Shown: one piece after another, positions 19,473 through 27,184 of the stretch
Layout: each line of letters opens with the position of its first letter
Numbering within the stretch: position 1 is the first letter of the stretch
From: JBAXTE01 sp037130365
GTDB lineage: Bacteria > Bacteroidota > Bacteroidia > Bacteroidales > WCHB1-69
DNA length: 64,000 nucleotides
Assembly: GCA_037130365.1 (NCBI GenBank)
Contig: JBAXTE010000007.1
Span: forward strand, 1 to 64,000
Direction: 5' to 3'
Program-made: the position numbers and the translations under genes
Notes under the pieces: model-generated
Seen by the model: the letters and a program-made list of their open reading frames with translations, nothing else
Told to the model about the DNA's origin: nothing
The model's database searches: none

Positions 19473-21704
19473 TTAATTTATGGTTCTATGAGTAATTTCT
19501 TGTTTAAAGCGATACCTTTTTTGTTTTACTGAAAATTCTATTTTTTCTATCCCATAATTAGTAAACTCTATTTCGAAGGAAATAGTTCGAAAATCTAGTC
19601 GATGAACACCAAAGGTGGCTTTTGACTCAATACGGACCAAGCTTTTGCTAAAATCTTCCGTTTTTTTAATATAACGAGCCTCATATTTTGATTTTAAGAA
19701 AATGAACATCGGTGCTACAAAATCTTGAATCCAAAGTATTGGTTTATAATTTAAAAGGGTCAAAGGCAATGAATCTTCAATAATTAACTGAGGATAATAT
19801 CCCAACGAAATTCGATATAATGATAGATAAAAGTAAAAAAGCTCACTTTTTTTGCTACCATAAAACTTAGTAAACATAAATATTTTCCTATCGGTATAAT
19901 AGTATGCAGAAGATTTAGTGTCAGGACAATACAGATAACTGTGGTTGTAATAATCGACCAGTACGTCCCATTGCACGGTTTTTTTTGTTCCTGAATTTAA
20001 CTCTTCAACTTCAAAACTAAGTTTTTGTCCTGGTATAAACTTTAGCGCTGAACTTAAAGTTTGAGTAGGATTAATGTTTGATACCTGTTGATCTTTTTTG
20101 GGAAAATCGAAAAAATGAATCCGATAATCCGATTTATCGCGCTCAATATAATGCACAATTGGATATTCAATGGTTGGTGAGCCAATAAACGGCAGATGCT
20201 GTAGCTGAAAATGAACGTGAGGTTGTGGTGATCGACCAGAACTACCACAATTTCCAATCATCTCGCCTCGTTTTACTAAATCACCAATTGCGACTTTAAA
20301 ACTATCCTTTTTTAAATGGCTAATATTGCTATAAAGTCCATCGGCGTGCTTAATTATAATCGTATTTCCCCAGTTATGCTCCAAATCAACTTTGCCAATT
20401 TGATTATCTTCAATATTGTCAATAATGTTTTCTACTACACCATCACCCGGTGCATAAACAGGTTTATTGTAGGCAAAATAATGATTAACATTAAAAACAT
20501 TTCCACTGTAAAATTTATTTTGATCATTGGCAATTTCAAAATCAAAAGCATGCCTCCACTCTCCTCTATGGGTAATTTCACCATCGTATGCTTGTGTGAT
20601 TTTCCATTCATCCATTATTGGCAATTCCAACGGAAAGTATAGTGATTTGCTAAATCGCGCAGAGTAATTCTGCTGATTGTATAGATTTAACTCTGGACTA
20701 TAATTCTGTTCGGTAACCAGTTGAAGCCGCTTGTAATTATGCACTCTAAACTTTAACACATATAGGAATAATAGCACAATTATGTTAAAAGGTAAAGAAT
20801 AAATTGCCAACTGATAAACATTAAAAATCGTAGTAAACGAAGCAATCATGACCGAAATTATTGGCACTAAAATCATTACCCAAAGATATGAATGTCGCGA
20901 AGCCACAATAAAAAAACCACCAATGGCAATAGCCGTAATAATAAAGTTAAATCCAACAAAACTATACGAAAGCTGGCTGATATCTGCTCCAATAAAGGTG
21001 TAAAAATAATAGGCAGTAAAAAAACTGATTAACGATAACGAAAATGCAATGCGCGAGTAAATAAGCAAACCAATTGCGATTAAAATTCCTGCAAGTAAAG
21101 AGCTTTGAAATAATATTGCTGCTAGAGAACGAAAGTAGACTCCCAACGATTCTGGTATTGGAAAATTATTGAGCCACTGGTAAGAATCAATTAACCTTTG
21201 TCCTCCTAGCGCATACATTTCATTATACAAAAACAAACCTCGTTGACTAATTTCCAGATGATTGAATTGTCGAGTGGCTAGAATTATCATCCATAATCCA
21301 ACTAAAAATGGAAGGCTTAAGTATGGCAAATCGTATTTTCCAATTAACCCATCAAACAAAACGGTAAGAAAAAGTGTGAGTAATACCGCTATAAGTAATA
21401 CAAAATAGAATTCGAAGCTCGGCACAAAATAAACGCCAATTCCCAACCCTACAAGTAAAGCATTAAAACCAAATTTTCCTTGTTTAATATTCGAATGATT
21501 AAACCCAATTATTAATGCAATAATATTCGTGGAAACAACCGCAATTAAGCCTGCAATTCCTCCCCAAAAATCAAAAAAGCTAACGCAAAGCAATATCCCC
21601 GCAAACCACAGATTGTTGGAAAAGAAAATCTGTGAATAGCTCAACAATACACTTTTAATCGCAGAATTAATAGTCGATAAAATGTGATTTTTTTTATTTG
21701 ACAT
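19473..21704 (-). CDS. Urea-transporter-like membrane domain fused to M23 peptidase
   Basis: The 743-aa product has two parts. Residues about 20-320 form a hydrophobic region with about ten membrane segments. It shows the two internal repeats of the urea transporter family: GKFGFNALLVGLGIG at 76-90 and SFVGFNFIITAIAIGG at 248-263. Residues about 355-505 look like an M23 (LytM-type) metallopeptidase: H385 and D388 (RHAFDF), PGDGVV near 419, H463 in ISHL, and a PHVHFQLQ end (H496, H498). The first metal motif is HxxD rather than the usual HxxxD. About 240 further residues follow, beta-rich and unassigned. M23 enzymes cut peptidoglycan peptides; the transporter half would place it in the inner membrane. 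The substrate of the transporter half may not be urea. Confidence 0.85.
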   Translation of the reverse strand: MSNKKNHILSTINSAIKSVLLSYSQIFFSNNLWFAGILLCVSFFDFWGGIAGLIAVVSTNIIALIIGFNHSNIKQGKFGFNALLVGLGIGVYFVPSFEFYFVLLIAVLLTLFLTVLFDGLIGKYDLPYLSLPFLVGLWMIILATRQFNHLEISQRGLFLYNEMYALGGQRLIDSYQWLNNFPIPESLGVYFRSLAAILFQSSLLAGILIAIGLLIYSRIAFSLSLISFFTAYYFYTFIGADISQLSYSFVGFNFIITAIAIGGFFIVASRHSYLWVMILVPIISVMIASFTTIFNVYQLAIYSLPFNIIVLLFLYVLKFRVHNYKRLQLVTEQNYSPELNLYNQQNYSARFSKSLYFPLELPIMDEWKITQAYDGEITHRGEWRHAFDFEIANDQNKFYSGNVFNVNHYFAYNKPVYAPGDGVVENIIDNIEDNQIGKVDLEHNWGNTIIIKHADGLYSNISHLKKDSFKVAIGDLVKRGEMIGNCGSSGRSPQPHVHFQLQHLPFIGSPTIEYPIVHYIERDKSDYRIHFFDFPKKDQQVSNINPTQTLSSALKFIPGQKLSFEVEELNSGTKKTVQWDVLVDYYNHSYLYCPDTKSSAYYYTDRKIFMFTKFYGSKKSELFYFYLSLYRISLGYYPQLIIEDSLPLTLLNYKPILWIQDFVAPMFIFLKSKYEARYIKKTEDFSKSLVRIESKATFGVHRLDFRTISFEIEFTNYGIEKIEFSVKQKRYRFKQEITHRTIN

Positions 21705-21712
21705 TGCTGTTA

Positions 21713-23161
21713 TTAGAGTTTTATTATTCTATTTGTGAATACTGAGTTATCGGCAGATATTTGTATTAAATAAACACCTTTCGGAAGATCGTTTATACTA
21801 ATTTGTGTTGATTTCAAATTGCTTATTACTGTTTCTTTTACCTTAGTACCTAGGGTGTTATATAAAACAATTTTCACGTTAGAATATGATTTATTAAAAG
21901 AGATTGTACAGTTATCAGAAGTTGGATTTGGAAACACATCAAACAAATTTAGCTCGTTCTGCTCATTAATTCGATTACTTCCAGAAATTGTTCTAACACA
22001 ACGAGTGTAATTAAAAACATATCGAACATCACCTTGTGGCCCAAAATATTGAGGATAATCGGCTGCAGTTCCTGTTTTTGGATCGCTACGCTGAGCACCA
22101 GCACCATGAACATCTAACAAAGTTCCATTCATTTTACCTTGAGCTTTTCCAAAGGCAAAATAAACTCCAGCTGAATATGGATTTGCACCATCTAAATGAC
22201 TGGTACTAGTCCAAAAATAAGGATATTGACCCATCACTCCATTGGGGTCGGAGATTGAAGTTACAATAAAAAGAGGATCAATGGCAGCAGAGTTTGTGTA
22301 CGAAGGCGACCTAGAATAATCTACAATACTGTTTAATTCTTTTGCGTTTGGGAGCCTCCAATCAGTGTAATTTGCTAGCGTTAGATTTTCGGCATACGAT
22401 AAAGCATTTTCCCAATCGCGTGCAATACCATCGTCTGCTTGTTGCCACATAAGCCCAGTAGCTGTGTCAGAAATGGTTCCATCGTTGTTGTTTACAAAAT
22501 GATTAATTCCATAATTTGTATTTCCACGAACCATTCTAAAATACATGGAATTGGGATTTGTATTTCCACTTCCAGGTAAATATTTTGGATACCCTTTTAT
22601 TCTACCATCAATAAAATTAACGCCAAAAACTGTGGAATCACCATTCATCGTTAGCCCTTTATATTGCGTTGACGACCAAGTTTGAGCATCTATCACACGT
22701 TCGCCAATTGTAGTATCACCAATCGGTTGATTAAAATATACTGTATCGATATATTTTTTTATAGAGGTAGTTCCACCCGATTGTCCAGTAAACTTTATTA
22801 AAGAATATAGCTCTTTAATCGTTGGCACTCTCCAATCGCTATAGCCTCCCAATGTCATAGTATCTGCTTTGATAAACGCTTTTGAAAATGTTATTTTCGT
22901 CCCCATATCTTTTTGCCAAATCAAACCCGTAACATTGTCGGTAATGGTGCCATTACCATTGCTGGTATAAGAAGGTTCGTTCCCCTGATAAGTGGCATCT
23001 TGACCATAGAATGCTGCTCCTACCGACTGTGTTGAAATTATAGCCGTGTTGCTATAAAAGGAATGAACTCCCGTTTCTACAATTGGATATGAATTTTGAC
23101 CAAATGAGGTTAGCGTAAAAATCAAAATTACTACAAAGATTGCTATTGATCTTATTTTCAT
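21713..23161 (-). CDS. T9SS-exported protein with two Lcl (DUF1566) domains
   Basis: The 482-aa product has a signal peptide ending TSFGQ. Two copies of the Lcl C-terminal (DUF1566) domain follow, each starting with a DNVTGLIWQ / DTATGLMWQ motif and carrying YSDWRVPTIKEL / YTDWRLPNAKEL. These lie at about residues 65-220 and 225-390. The end is a type A T9SS sorting domain: VFPNPTSDN near 405 and GVYLIQIS with a final basic stretch. The protein should therefore be exported and attached to the surface. It is the first gene of a four-gene operon; the next gene starts 8 bp below its stop. Lcl domains occur in collagen-like adhesins, so a surface binding role is likely. Confidence 0.88.
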   Translation of the reverse strand: MKIRSIAIFVVILIFTLTSFGQNSYPIVETGVHSFYSNTAIISTQSVGAAFYGQDATYQGNEPSYTSNGNGTITDNVTGLIWQKDMGTKITFSKAFIKADTMTLGGYSDWRVPTIKELYSLIKFTGQSGGTTSIKKYIDTVYFNQPIGDTTIGERVIDAQTWSSTQYKGLTMNGDSTVFGVNFIDGRIKGYPKYLPGSGNTNPNSMYFRMVRGNTNYGINHFVNNNDGTISDTATGLMWQQADDGIARDWENALSYAENLTLANYTDWRLPNAKELNSIVDYSRSPSYTNSAAIDPLFIVTSISDPNGVMGQYPYFWTSTSHLDGANPYSAGVYFAFGKAQGKMNGTLLDVHGAGAQRSDPKTGTAADYPQYFGPQGDVRYVFNYTRCVRTISGSNRINEQNELNLFDVFPNPTSDNCTISFNKSYSNVKIVLYNTLGTKVKETVISNLKSTQISINDLPKGVYLIQISADNSVFTNRIIKL

Positions 23162-23242
23162 TTGTTGAATTTAAAACAATAAATATATTAACAAAATTAA
23201 CCCATCAAATTTTGATGTTTTTTATCTAATCTGTGTTGATTT

Positions 23243-24601
23243 TTACAACTCAAATTTTTTCAGATATTCGGGTACAATTTCGTTGTTTATAAATGTATTT
23301 ACACTTTCGCTCTTGCAAATTAAATGCACATTATCAGTCATATCTACCATTACTATATTTGGACGTAATGTTATAAATTGCATCCATTGGGTCATATCGT
23401 ATGCACCTACATTTTGAATTACAATTTGATCTCCTTTGTTGAGCAATGGCAAATCAGCATTTTCACGAACAATGTCGATATTCATACATAATGGACCATA
23501 AACCACCGTTGGTTCGCTGTAATGTGTAAATGGTTGAGCTGGTGTAATTTTATGATCATACCAAAATGCAGTAAACATTAAATTTACTCCTGCGTCTATC
23601 ACTGTGGTGCGTTTTCCCAAAGAGTTGCGTTTGTTGGCAATTACGGTAGATATTAAAAATCCTGCTTCATCTACCAAAGCTCTTCCTGTTTCAAGCACTA
23701 ACGTTGGGAGTTCATTATCTTTGAAATTGAAATTTATCAATGTAGAAGTAATGGCTTCTGCAAAATCTTCGATTGTTGGATTTACATCATTTCCTGGCAA
23801 ATACGAACCTTTTAAGGTGTTTCTGGAAGCAAATCCACCTCCTAAATCAATATATTTTAATCGATAATGGTATTTGATTTCAACTTCAGAAAGCAATGTG
23901 GAAAGCTTATAAGCAGCAACAGCATAAGCACTTGGAGCAAGCATAAATGTTCCTATATGACAATGCAAACCCATTAAATCCATTTTGTTTCCGGTCATTA
24001 TTTTGTTAATCACATCCCAAGCTTGACCATTTTCGTAATTAAATCCAAAACGATCCCACATTGGATAAATTCCAGTATCCATATTTACTCGAATAGCCAC
24101 TTTGGGGCGTTGTTTCATCTTATCGGCTAGGTCGATAATCATATACAACTCATCAAGATGATCGATGTGAATCAATGATTCGTTTTCTATTGCCCGTTTT
24201 AAATCATCTTCAGATTTGTCTGGTCCATTGAAAATAATTTTACTTCCTTCCACACCATTTGCGATGGCTTTATCGTATTCAAAACCAGAAACCACTTCTG
24301 CCCAAGAACCCTCTTGATGAAAAACATTACACACCGCACTGTGATAATTGGTTTTATACGACCAAGCAAATTGAACTTTAGGATAGCGGGTAGTAAATGC
24401 TCTTTTGGCCCTACGATATGTGTCACGAATAGTGCGTTCGGAAACCACAAACAAAGGAGAACCATACTCTTTGGTAAGTTCCTTTACCGAAGCACCATCA
24501 ATGTGAGTCATTGGATAATATTCCGTTTTGGAACCAAATTTATTAGGCATACCAGCTTCAAGCTTTTGAATAACTGGTCGTTCGTATCTTAATTTACTCA
24601 T
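23243..24601 (-). CDS. Group IV PLP-dependent decarboxylase (LysA/ODC fold), substrate unknown
   Basis: This 452-aa enzyme has the alanine-racemase fold of diaminopimelate and ornithine decarboxylases. Visible residues are the PLP lysine K83 in AWSYKTNYH, the GLHCHIG motif (H213, H215), the phosphate-binding GGGFA (254-258), ETGRA near 304-308, and the general-acid Cys372 in GPLCMNID. In LysA the last motif is CESGD and the ETGRA motif is EPGRS/A; here the ESG of the first is replaced by MNI while Cys and Asp remain. I infer a substrate other than plain meso-diaminopimelate, possibly the product of the neighbouring ATP-grasp ligase. It is last in the run after the PqqD-like and ATP-grasp genes, with a 146-bp gap holding a palindrome. 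Confidence 0.85.
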   Translation of the reverse strand: MSKLRYERPVIQKLEAGMPNKFGSKTEYYPMTHIDGASVKELTKEYGSPLFVVSERTIRDTYRRAKRAFTTRYPKVQFAWSYKTNYHSAVCNVFHQEGSWAEVVSGFEYDKAIANGVEGSKIIFNGPDKSEDDLKRAIENESLIHIDHLDELYMIIDLADKMKQRPKVAIRVNMDTGIYPMWDRFGFNYENGQAWDVINKIMTGNKMDLMGLHCHIGTFMLAPSAYAVAAYKLSTLLSEVEIKYHYRLKYIDLGGGFASRNTLKGSYLPGNDVNPTIEDFAEAITSTLINFNFKDNELPTLVLETGRALVDEAGFLISTVIANKRNSLGKRTTVIDAGVNLMFTAFWYDHKITPAQPFTHYSEPTVVYGPLCMNIDIVRENADLPLLNKGDQIVIQNVGAYDMTQWMQFITLRPNIVMVDMTDNVHLICKSESVNTFINNEIVPEYLKKFEL

Positions 24602-24680
24602 ATTCTATATTTTTAAAATCATTATTTTTCTCGAACTATTTTAACTCTAATTCACAAAATCTTCTGTATTCTCTTTTCTC

Positions 24681-24698
24681 TCCCGATAGCTATCGGGA
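24681..24698. repeat. 18-bp perfect palindrome between ATP-grasp and decarboxylase genes
   Basis: TCCCGATAGCTATCGGGA reads the same on both strands. There is no T-run after it on the minus strand, so it is not a standard terminator. Short palindromes of this kind are common intergenic elements in Bacteroidota. It could trim or stabilise the mRNA between the two genes. Confidence 0.7.
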
Positions 24699-24747
24699 TC
24701 ACGTTTTGTTCTTCCTTTCACGAAAAATCTTTTCACGTTCCACGTAT

Positions 24748-25791
24748 TTAAAGTTCCCCAAACGTTGCAATCTTTTGATATTCTTCTACATCTACAATCA
24801 TATCCCAGGCATATCGAACAAACATTTTTCCTACTTTGTATTCGGTATAAGGTTCCATTTTCTCGCCAAGAGCAAGTCTCACAACACCTTCAGGAATATT
24901 TTGTCCACATCCAACAGAGAGATAAATCCAAGCGGGCATACGAGGATTGATTTCGAGAAGATAATACTTTCCATCGCTACTTTTCATCAGTTCAAGTTCA
25001 AAACCACCCTTCCATTTAGTATTTTTTACAAATTTACGAGCCATTTCTATCATCTCTTGATCGTCGATGCTAATGCCACCCCAAGCTTTTCCTTTATCGG
25101 TGATGTATTGCTTACGCATTGGAACAGCGGCAATTAGATTCCCTTCGCCATCGCCCAAACCAGCTAGATTATACTCGTTACCACTAACATACTGCTGAAT
25201 AATTATTGGAAGACCCCATTTAGAGCTAATTTTATTAAAATAATTTACCGCTTGATCCGCATTATTGGCAATACTGGCATCATAATATTTGCCTTTTACC
25301 ACCAACGGATAGGTAAATTCGAGATGTAATCCATAAATTTCGGCAGAGGAATAAATAGTTTTACTATATGGAACATCAATTTTATATTTTACACCAAATT
25401 CGGGTAAATTATATTTATGACGCTCTTCAAATTGTTCCATTGTAGGTAAAAGCATTTTAATTCCAATGGCTTCTAAGTCTTTTTCAAGCCGCATAAATGA
25501 ATATAATTCTGCATCAAAATTAGGAATGATTACATCTAAGTTTTCAATTCCGTTTATGTATGCAATTCGATCGTATAAAACTTGTGCTCCTGCCGATGGA
25601 TATGGAATTTGATATGTTTTATCTACAATATCGTGCATATAAATTCCTGGTTCCAACGATTCATACGAAAACCCAATAATTGTGCAATCAAACTCCTCCG
25701 AATCTCGAAGACCTCTAATTACAGCAATTCCAGGACCTGGACTGTCAATGGCGTTTAGCCCAGTAACTCCAATTACTATTTTCTTCTTCAT
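24748..25791 (-). CDS. ATP-grasp carboxylate-amine ligase beside PqqD-like gene
   Basis: The 347-aa product has a Rossmann-like N-terminal domain starting KKKIVIGVTGLNA and an ATP-grasp core. Core motifs are YPLVVKGKYYD (161-171), the IIIQQYVSGNEYN strand near 197-208, ELELMKSSDGKYYLLEINPRMP with metal ligands E280 and N282 and R284. Such enzymes activate a carboxylate as an acyl phosphate and join it to an amine. It starts 3 bp below the stop of the PqqD-like gene, so the pair is coupled and probably acts together. The PqqD-like protein could present a peptide or carrier to it. The substrate is unknown. Confidence 0.85.
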   Translation of the reverse strand: MKKKIVIGVTGLNAIDSPGPGIAVIRGLRDSEEFDCTIIGFSYESLEPGIYMHDIVDKTYQIPYPSAGAQVLYDRIAYINGIENLDVIIPNFDAELYSFMRLEKDLEAIGIKMLLPTMEQFEERHKYNLPEFGVKYKIDVPYSKTIYSSAEIYGLHLEFTYPLVVKGKYYDASIANNADQAVNYFNKISSKWGLPIIIQQYVSGNEYNLAGLGDGEGNLIAAVPMRKQYITDKGKAWGGISIDDQEMIEMARKFVKNTKWKGGFELELMKSSDGKYYLLEINPRMPAWIYLSVGCGQNIPEGVVRLALGEKMEPYTEYKVGKMFVRYAWDMIVDVEEYQKIATFGEL

Positions 25792-25794
25792 AAT

Positions 25795-26040
25795 TTATTC
25801 GGCTTCAATCAAATGGTAATTATTTAGTAGGTTTTTAAAATCTGAAAAATCTTTTTCAAACGTATTAAAATCTACATCATATTTTTCTAAAAGAGTTTGA
25901 GCAATTGCCTCAAATGATAAATCTTGTTTAAGTAAATTGAGTATTTCCACACCAATCGGGTTGGTAGAGAATGATTCACCAGAAGCTGTATTTAATACAA
26001 ATCCCGATTCGCTGATGGCTACGTTTTTTCCTGTTTTCAT
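25795..26040 (-). CDS. PqqD-like RiPP recognition protein
   Basis: The 81-aa product has the length and pattern of PqqD-type winged-helix proteins. It shows an N-terminal beta pair around VAISESGFVLNTASGESFSTN, a helix IGVEILNLLKQD, then SFEAIAQTLLEKYDVD and a last helix ending NNYHLIE. PqqD domains bind the leader of a precursor peptide for modifying enzymes. No precursor peptide is visible in the 29-bp gap upstream or in the 146-bp gap between the ligase and decarboxylase. Either the substrate is encoded elsewhere or this protein works on something other than a classical RiPP leader. Confidence 0.8.
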   Translation of the reverse strand: MKTGKNVAISESGFVLNTASGESFSTNPIGVEILNLLKQDLSFEAIAQTLLEKYDVDFNTFEKDFSDFKNLLNNYHLIEAE

Positions 26041-26069
26041 ACGGTTAAAATTTAATAATTTCGAAAATA

Positions 26070-26561
26070 CTAATCTGTTAAATGTTTCATGGGTCCAGGC
26101 TTGGTGTTAAGCAATCCATCTTGGATAATTTCATCAAATCGTTGTTGCTGCTTTGAAGTGCAAATATGTCTGATTTTATTAAAATGCCAAAATGTAGTTA
26201 AATCCACTTTGCGATGCAACTCTGTAATCAATTTCGACATTGAATCTACTTTTAAAGAGTCGATTTGCTCTTTTTTGAGTTCGGAAAAGAAAATTGATTT
26301 TTGATTTTTGATTTCTTCAGTTAATGGACAAACCGAACTATGATGTTCTTCCCGCAATCCGTCAAATTGCTTTTGTTGCTCTGGCGTAAACTTAAGTTCT
26401 TTAATTAAATAATTTCCAGGTCTACCTCTTTCTCCTTCATTTCCTAATCCACAAGGGCCATTAGGACGCATATATATCATAAACCCAATGGTGGTTAAAT
26501 TTATCAAAATCAGTACAAATATAATGATGTACAGATAAAAAACGGTTTTGTTGTTTTTCAT
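26070..26561 (-). CDS. Spy/CpxP-like periplasmic heavy-metal-sensor family protein
   Basis: The 163-aa product has one N-terminal membrane anchor (VFYLYIIIFVLILINLTTIGFMI-type, about residues 7-28). A periplasmic alpha-helical part follows, with the LTxxQ-like motif FTPEQQKQFDGLREEHH near residues 58-74 and a repeat of the pattern near the end (TSKQQQRFDEII). This is the layout of CpxP/Spy/CnrX-type proteins in Bacteroidota. His and Cys residues (HH and C77, H-I-C near 130) could bind metal. It starts 10 bp below the upstream small membrane gene. The usual ECF sigma factor of such sets is not seen here. Confidence 0.75.
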   Translation of the reverse strand: MKNNKTVFYLYIIIFVLILINLTTIGFMIYMRPNGPCGLGNEGERGRPGNYLIKELKFTPEQQKQFDGLREEHHSSVCPLTEEIKNQKSIFFSELKKEQIDSLKVDSMSKLITELHRKVDLTTFWHFNKIRHICTSKQQQRFDEIIQDGLLNTKPGPMKHLTD

Positions 26562-26571
26562 AAAAAAGAAT

Positions 26572-26868
26572 TTATCTGTTAATATTATAATCGCTAATTA
26601 ATTGCTCAGAAATATTTGGTTTTGAAAACCTAGAATCTTTATTGGAAAATTTGATCATCGATATGATATTTATTGTTGCTAATAAAAACACTGCTGCTGC
26701 AATATATTTTAAACGCGAGCTGTTTAACCATAACGAACTATTTTCTTCAGCTTGCTCAGTTTTAGCTTTGTCTAATATCTCAGAAAACAAAGAAATATCA
26801 ACCGAAGTTTGTTTGACACCTTTCGTCGATTGAAGAATTTGATCAAAAGCAAATGTATCTTTTTTCAT
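26572..26868 (-). CDS. Small single-span membrane protein, possible anti-sigma-like
   Basis: I start at MKKDTF (26868); an upstream in-frame ATG at 26901 would add 11 residues with no match to a start region. The 98-aa product has a cytoplasmic N-terminal part and one membrane helix (YIAAAVFLLATINIISMI, about residues 59-76). In Bacteroidota, proteins like this often lie between an ECF sigma gene and a Spy/CpxP-like gene. Here no sigma gene lies upstream, because the next gene is divergent. An anti-sigma role is a guess from context. Confidence 0.6.
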   Translation of the reverse strand: MKKDTFAFDQILQSTKGVKQTSVDISLFSEILDKAKTEQAEENSSLWLNSSRLKYIAAAVFLLATINIISMIKFSNKDSRFSKPNISEQLISDYNINR

Positions 26869-27184
26869 ATTTTTAAAAATTAATATGTGGCTTAGATGCA
26901 ATAAAAATAGAAATCTTGCAAAAAGAAATTTATTTCATAAAGTTGAAAGGAGAATGGTAAAAGTACAAGTTAACATGCGTTTTCAAGAACCGTTAACCAT
27001 TTTTCGTGTCCCTAGCAACATGAATCCTACTTCATTGCTTGAAATGAATACTTAAAAATTTAAGAATACTCTAATTTCAAAATCTATGAGTTATGTTTGT
27101 ATATCTTTAATATTAATATTTGATTATCATTTATTGATTGAGGTTTACTGCATAAAATTCTATTTATTTTCGCCCAAAAAAAAC

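Noticed and set aside
24602..24747. Possible precursor peptide gene between ligase and decarboxylase
   Set aside because: No ORF with a start and leader-like sequence is seen; the gap holds the palindrome and AT-rich sequence.
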